NCBI GenBank assembly: GCA_015852425.1 | Contig: JAAAIG010001015.1 | Span: 1-12,630, forward strand | Length of the DNA stretch: 12,630 nucleotides | Reading direction: 5' to 3' | From: Gryganskiella cystojenkinii | Taxonomy: Eukaryota > Mortierellomycota > Mortierellomycetes > Mortierellales > Mortierellaceae | In this document: positions 8,757-12,630 of the stretch, one piece after another | Layout of the letters: every line of letters starts with the position of its first letter | Position numbering within the stretch: the stretch's first letter is position 1 | The notes under the pieces: model-generated | Seen by the model: the letters and a program-made list of their open reading frames with translations, nothing else | What the model was told of the DNA's origin: nothing | Database searches by the model: none | Program-made: the position numbers and the translations under genes

Positions 8757-9420
8757 CTGAAGGAAACAAGATGAAGCAATTAGAAACGCGTGTTGATTAC
8801 AAGCTGGTCAATCAGAAAAAGGAAATGGTCGACTGCACCCGACAACAGAGTGGCGAGGATGATGTGAGCGTTGGTTGGGGAGTAGAGGCTCGAGAATAGA
8901 ATAGCGCATGGACACTAGGTCAGAGTCATGGAAACAAAGTTAAAGTAATGAACGGGCCATGTGACAGGCGTCACGTTGTCATTACTCATCTCCAACTCTT
9001 TTGCCTCTGCAGCCTTCTTTCTCTTTTCCTTCAAACATTTTTTTTTCATTCCTCACAATTGATTTTTTTTCCCATAGTCTTATACCATTACTCCCTTTAC
9101 GCAGCTCGTCTGCCTACATTTAATTCACCACCCATTCATGTTGAGAAGGCAGGTAACAACATCAAGCGAGGAAAGGTGACAGACTTCAATGGCACCCCTC
9201 TTTTGAGTCTCGTTATTGATTAACTATTATTGCTTTATTATTTACCTCTCTCTCTCTTTCTCTCTCACACAAACACACTCACACCACACATATATTCACC
9301 CTGTCTTGTGCGCGCGCCAGTACTTTTTCTCACACATATATACACACTACAGTATGAGAGGAGAACAAAAAGAGGGGGGAGACTCTATAAGATGTACTGA
9401 CGGGTATGACGACACTTAAG
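8757..9420. other. Intergenic, probably divergent promoter region
   Basis: Lies between a minus-strand gene and a plus-strand gene. It is strongly pyrimidine-rich on the plus strand (about 9000-9300) with T runs, CT and CA dinucleotide tracts and TATATA strings. The 91-residue frame at 8948-9223 is low-complexity and not convincing. The missing 5' exon of the minus-strand gene may lie around 8850-8930, but I could not fix it. Confidence 0.4.
9246..9290. repeat. CT/CA microsatellite
   Basis: A run of ctctct broken by a few t/c changes passes into a CA-rich run (cacacaaacacactcacacc). It lies in the intergenic region and has no coding appearance. Confidence 0.85.
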
Positions 9421-9726
9421 GATTAGTTAACAATGAAGGACGACTGGTATGACCCTCTATCGAAGGCATGAAGGCATCGTGGATTAAAATGAGCCACATG
9501 ACAGCATCTACTGTGTCCCCATTGATGTTCTCCTTTGCAGATCTTTCGTTACAGCCCCTGAAACAGCGAGCCAGCAGCGGGTAAGCACCAGAGTATAAGC
9601 CAAAAAGCAAGCGAAGGGCGATGGTTGTCGATTGACAGCGTTATTGAATGAGATGCTTCTTTCTAGGATCGTGTATTTCTCTCATGCGCCTATTCTTGAT
9701 ATCCTACTATCATTGTTTCTCTACCT
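9421..9726 (+). other. Possible decayed 5' exons of the plus-strand nuclease-like gene
   Basis: There is an ATG at 9433 whose frame (MKDDWYDPLSKA) meets a TGA after 12 codons. There is also a small exon-like piece with an acceptor-like cctttgcag before 9541 and a donor-like cggGTAAGC after about 9580. These resemble remnants of an N-terminal region but could not be joined in frame to the segment at 9727. Treat as tentative. Confidence 0.25.
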
Positions 9727-9905
9727 GGCAAAGCGGACATCGACACTGAGTTTGAGGCAAACCTGGCGACTTTGGAGTCCGAGCTGCCTCTATCTCAGTC
9801 GAAAACAGTCCGTTTTACGAGCTTGTTGACTACATCAACAAAATGTATAATACGCAAATCTAAGATGGACTACAGAGAATTCAATGCTCCCCGTAACAAT
9901 CGTGG
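9727..9905 (+). pseudogene. N-terminal coding segment of the nuclease-like gene, frameshifted
   Basis: The frame from 9727 reads GKADIDTEFEANLATLESEL and PLSQSKTV, a charged helical sequence. At the T run in 9812-9815 the sensible continuation (YELVDYINKMYNTQ) is found only one frame over. It then hits TAA at 9861-9863, after which sense returns in the first frame as MDYREFNAP. Two opposite shifts about 50 bases apart, plus the stop, suggest decay by small indels. The segment stops making sense near 9905, just before the inverted repeat. It probably belongs upstream of the exons starting at 10325. Confidence 0.5.
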
Positions 9906-9983
9906 TCTACGGGGGGTAAAAATTTCTTGTGAGCGCAAAGTTACACCCGTCAAACCGTGTCTGGGAGACCACTTTCAGTGCCC

Positions 9984-10219
9984 CCACCCTGTGAGATCGG
10001 GGTTTTTTTCCTCTTTTCACTCCCGTAAGAATCATCTCTTCAAACCGTATTCACAGGGACCCAGTGAGATTTCACCTTGTTTCTCACCTACACAATTGAG
10101 AGAATAAATACGTCCTGGAAAACAGGGTGGAAATCTCACTGGGTCCCTGTGAATACGGTTTGAAGAGATGATTCTTACGGGAGTGAAAAGAGGAAAAAAA
10201 CCCCGATCTCACAGGGTGG
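9984..10219. repeat. Perfect 89-base inverted repeat (foldback/MITE-like element)
   Basis: The left arm (9984-10072) and right arm (10131-10219) are exact reverse complements over 89 bases, separated by a 58-base loop. Similarity continues imperfectly into the loop (agatttcaccttgttt against agatttccaccctgttt, read on opposite strands). The motif ctgtgagat or cagtgagat occurs at both the outer and inner ends of the arms, so the arm itself has internal repetition. The immediate flanks (agtgcc left, agatac right) show no target duplication, so the true element may be larger. No coding capacity. A foldback transposon remnant is most likely. If transcribed it would form a long hairpin. Confidence 0.95.
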
Positions 10220-10324
10220 AGATACTTTAAGTAGTTTGGCTCTTGGACTTTTGCTAATACCCTGGCAAAGCTTTTTTACTGAGTGTCTAATTCCCAATCC
10301 TTTTGGTTCTCTGGTACATGTAGG

Positions 10325-11881
10325 GCAGTGAATTTTATTTTCTTGGTGGATGGAGGCCACCAAACCCGAGGCGTGCATCTAGCAGTTGAGGACGAGTCAT
10401 GGACTGCCCTTTGCGAGGCAACGAGACACCAAATGGACCCATTGCCAACACCAATCGTTGTGGAAGTGCTCGCTTGGTCACACTTTCTGGCACAAGGTAG
10501 CCCGGAATCTTTCAGGGCGCGTTTAAGAGCCACTCCTCCCAGTGATCCAACCCTCCACTCTGTGTTGACTTCGATGGCAAGCAGTGGTCAGCTTTGAAAT
10601 AACCATGAGTGCAACGAATACACCTACATCAAATCGCGACTCGGACCATTTTTAGAGACATACTTGGGCAGTGTCATGTTCACTACAAGTGCATGGTGAG
10701 TGGTACAAATGTTCTTCTTTTCAATAAGTCTAGTTGCCTGTCGTAGTGCTTATCTCCTGCCTTTTCATGGTTCATAGGACACAGACACAAGAGGACACTC
10801 GAAACGTAGACTCTGATCTGCTGGTTCCTGATTTCTCCACTCTAACTCTAGTCGAACAGCGGGAGCTGTTTTTCAGCAAGTGTATGTTATTCTGTAGAGA
10901 AAGATGAGAGATGACTGGTCCATACAAAGCAATTAACATATTTTTCTTTTTCTCTTGGACAACCATGTAGCTGCAAAAAGCTCCCAACGAAATATGTGTC
11001 GGCAGGGCTACTCAAAAACGAAGACAGTCATGCTCACTCCACCTTTGATGCTTTGATGACAAGCGTCTTTCCAGGAAACCATCGTCATTACGAGCTGCAC
11101 TTGGCAAACCGTAAATCCAAAGGATCAGGGGATCGAAGAGGAGGCGACCACCTGGCCCTAAAGCCGGACGCTACGATCACGAAGGACTGCTATGAGCTAG
11201 GATATGTGGAACTCAAACCACCCCGGGAGGATCTTAACCAACGTTACTTTCTTGAAGATGTTTGGGCGTTAGCTGGATTTGCAAAGGGCAGCATTGACAA
11301 TCACCTGCGCCAGGGCCGCAATATCATGAAGGTCGCGTGTTTGCATGTTTTCGGTACGTGAACATTGTTTAGGATCAGGCGTTATGAAATGAGCTTTAGT
11401 TACTAAAGCCTTGTTTTTGACGTACTGTTCAATACCTTTATACTGCAGGATACCAGGTGACTCTGTACCAGCTTTCCTTCCATGCTGGTATTTATGCATG
11501 GCAGGATGTTTCTACAGACTATCTTCCACGAGACCATTATGACAGTGGTTGTACTCTTCAATGCTTGCAGCTCCTTCGCGCCTTCAAGGTAACGGCTAGC
11601 TCAGAAGGACTTGCTTGATACTGGTGCATCTAACTGAGCTATGCAGTTATTGATAGGTATTTCAATATTTTGACTTTCAATAGAACATCCTGGATGGTGT
11701 TGATGTGCAGCCATATCTGAGCACACCGCCCAGGAAGGATCCGTCCCTACCCGATCTTTTCAGGCCTCGATCCACCAACATAACACCCACAACACGTCCA
11801 TTCTTTGAACGTTCTCGCTCTTCGTCCATTTCCAGCACCAAAAAGGACAAGTCGCACCTTGACAAGCATGATCATCATTAG
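10325..11881 (+). CDS. PD-(D/E)XK nuclease-like protein, C-terminal exons intact, one in-frame TGA
   Basis: Five exons: about 10325-10695, 10778-10879, 10971-11353, 11449-11588 and 11684-11881. The introns at 10696-10777, 10880-10970, 11354-11448 and 11589-11683 all have GT-AG ends and matching phases. The first exon begins after an acceptor (catgtag, 10317-10323), reads AVNFIFLVDGGHQTRG and VVVEVLAWSHFLAQ-type helix (here IVVEVLAWSHFLAQ), and meets TGA at 10595-10597. Beyond the TGA the same frame continues as ECNEYTYIKSRLGPFLETYL. The third exon carries KPDATIT followed by LGYVELKPP. The Pro-Asp and Glu-x-Lys are 14 residues apart, the core of the PD-(D/E)XK nuclease fold. Next come FLEDVWALAGFAKG, VTLYQLSFHAGIYAWQDV and a basic, Ser-rich tail ending HDHH before TAG at 11879-11881. 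Without the first part, translation could start at the Met codon just before the first intron (VMFTTSAW). The function and any DNA substrate are unknown. Confidence 0.72.
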
Positions 11882-12002
11882 ATCAGGTACAAAAATCTCT
11901 TGTTCTCTCATTCTTAGCAAATTTACAAATGTAAACCACATGAATTCTTTCTGGTGTTAGCAGAACAGTCAACAGGCTGCTGGGCGTTCCTATTTTACAC
12001 AG

Positions 12003-12008
12003 AATAAA
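12003..12008 (+). terminator. AATAAA polyadenylation signal candidate
   Basis: The hexamer AATAAA lies about 120 bases after the stop codon of the plus-strand nuclease-like gene, a reasonable 3' untranslated length. Its use is inferred from position only. Confidence 0.4.
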
Positions 12009-12041
12009 CGGCTGCATACATAGCGGAAGAAACTTCTTTAT

Positions 12042-12281
12042 TTGGACCAACTCACAACGGACGATGGTGCGACTTTGCTAGGATGGAGTCATCTTCAAAG
12101 GAGATATGCATTCATAGGTCAAGAAAAGCACGCATGGTACCAGCTACTCGTTCAAAAGGTTTCGATCCTGGGACCCATTGGCACCACAACTGCAGATGTA
12201 GATAGCGAACGGCGCAGACTGCAGATGCAGCATGAACAAAGAGAAGGTCCCACAAAAAATCGCCACCGGGACAAATTTTAA
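12042..12281 (+). CDS. Uncharacterised short open frame, 79 codons
   Basis: An ATG-to-stop frame of 79 codons with no recognised domain. The second half is hydrophilic and charged (DVDSERRRLQMQHEQREG), which looks more like protein than chance. The first half is unremarkable. It lies between the polyadenylation signal and the next gene. It could be an exon of a gene continuing to the right, a remnant, or chance. The role is unknown. Confidence 0.2.
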   Translation: MDQLTTDDGATLLGWSHLQRRYAFIGQEKHAWYQLLVQKVSILGPIGTTTADVDSERRRLQMQHEQREGPTKNRHRDKF

Positions 12282-12436
12282 GGCAATGACAAGAGAGGAA
12301 GAGAGGCAGGCACTAATTGCACATTTTACTCTAGACATTTCAGCGGAATCGGCGCTTTACCTCCGGAGTCCAGATCCTCCGGGTCCGTGATCCTGCTCTC
12401 ACTTGAGATGCAGTGGAGAATGTTGATCGTTGTGAA

Positions 12437-12630
12437 ATGGGAAGTTCTAATTCTAGCCACAAACGCAAAGTAACGGGATTTGACGGACAGCGAGCTCCTG
12501 AGGTCCCCTCGGTTGAGAACGCTTCCCAACTAGTTTCAACTATTCTGAACTCGGGACTGCCCTTGACAGGGTTCCAAGGTCAAACACGAACAGTCGAGGA
12601 CGACTTGGTCGTAACCGACCCACAGCCAGG
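12437..12630 (+). CDS. N-terminal part of an unrecognised protein, cut by the window edge
   Basis: From the ATG at 12437 the frame stays open for 64 codons to the right edge. It begins MGSSNSSHKRKVTGFDG, a Ser-rich then basic start, and continues with QLVSTILNSGLPLTGF and an acidic VEDDLVV. A TGA upstream in the same frame (near 12403) limits extension. A cag at 12411-12413 could also act as a splice acceptor, which would make this an internal exon. The composition resembles the disordered N-termini of the nuclease-like families nearby, but I do not recognise the family. Confidence 0.5.
   Translation, partial: MGSSNSSHKRKVTGFDGQRAPEVPSVENASQLVSTILNSGLPLTGFQGQTRTVEDDLVVTDPQP

Noticed and set aside
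8948..9223. 91-codon plus-strand frame
   Set aside because: It is a translation of pyrimidine-rich DNA (Phe/Leu/Ser runs) in an intergenic region, with no domain and no splice context.
9984..10219. CRISPR-like or rho-independent terminator interpretation of the inverted repeat
   Set aside because: There are only two arms in opposite orientation, they are 89 bases long, and the setting is eukaryotic. A foldback element explains it better.

Overview
The window looks like an accessory, duplication-rich piece of a fungal nuclear genome, most likely an early-diverging fungus of the Mortierella type. That guess rests on three things: long intronless F-box/leucine-rich-repeat genes in tandem, multi-exon genes with short GT-AG introns (about 43-95 bases), and protein families that I remember from those genomes. 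No search was run, so the taxon is inference. There are no bacterial-type operons, tRNAs or rRNAs.

Left third (1-4135), all minus strand: a tandem array of F-box genes. Copy A enters from the left edge, with only its first 47 codons inside. Copy B is complete (436-3351, 971 codons). Copy C is a broken remnant holding only the 3' end (3640-4135). A and B match almost perfectly over their 5' ends (about 6 differences in 190 bases, offset 3210), and the similarity runs through the spacers. Both promoters hold the motif GGTGGCAAA, which equals the yeast proteasome-associated control element. This is notable because F-box proteins feed the ubiquitin-proteasome system.

Middle (4136-8756): unrecognised sequence with a TATA-like box, then a long minus-strand stretch (4795-8756) where spliced coding frames can be followed through about a dozen exons. 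They are broken by in-frame stops (mostly TGA), a few frameshifts and one lost splice acceptor. I read this as one or two decaying genes. Two places carry the D...(E)xK signature of PD-(D/E)XK nucleases (8084-8146 and 5081-5137).

Right third (8757-12630): a pyrimidine-rich, probably divergent promoter region, then a plus-strand gene (9727-11881). Its first part is broken by frameshifts and separated from the rest by a perfect 89-base inverted repeat (9984-10219). Its last five exons are clean except for one TGA near the start, and they encode a third PD-(D/E)XK-like domain (11164-11217). A further plus-strand reading frame begins at 12437 and runs off the right edge.

Overall: ubiquitin-ligase adaptor genes expanding by tandem duplication sit beside a cluster of three nuclease-like modules at different stages of decay. 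The nuclease-like families resemble the restriction-enzyme-fold domains found in Crinkler-type eukaryotic proteins, but no Crinkler N-terminal domain was found here.
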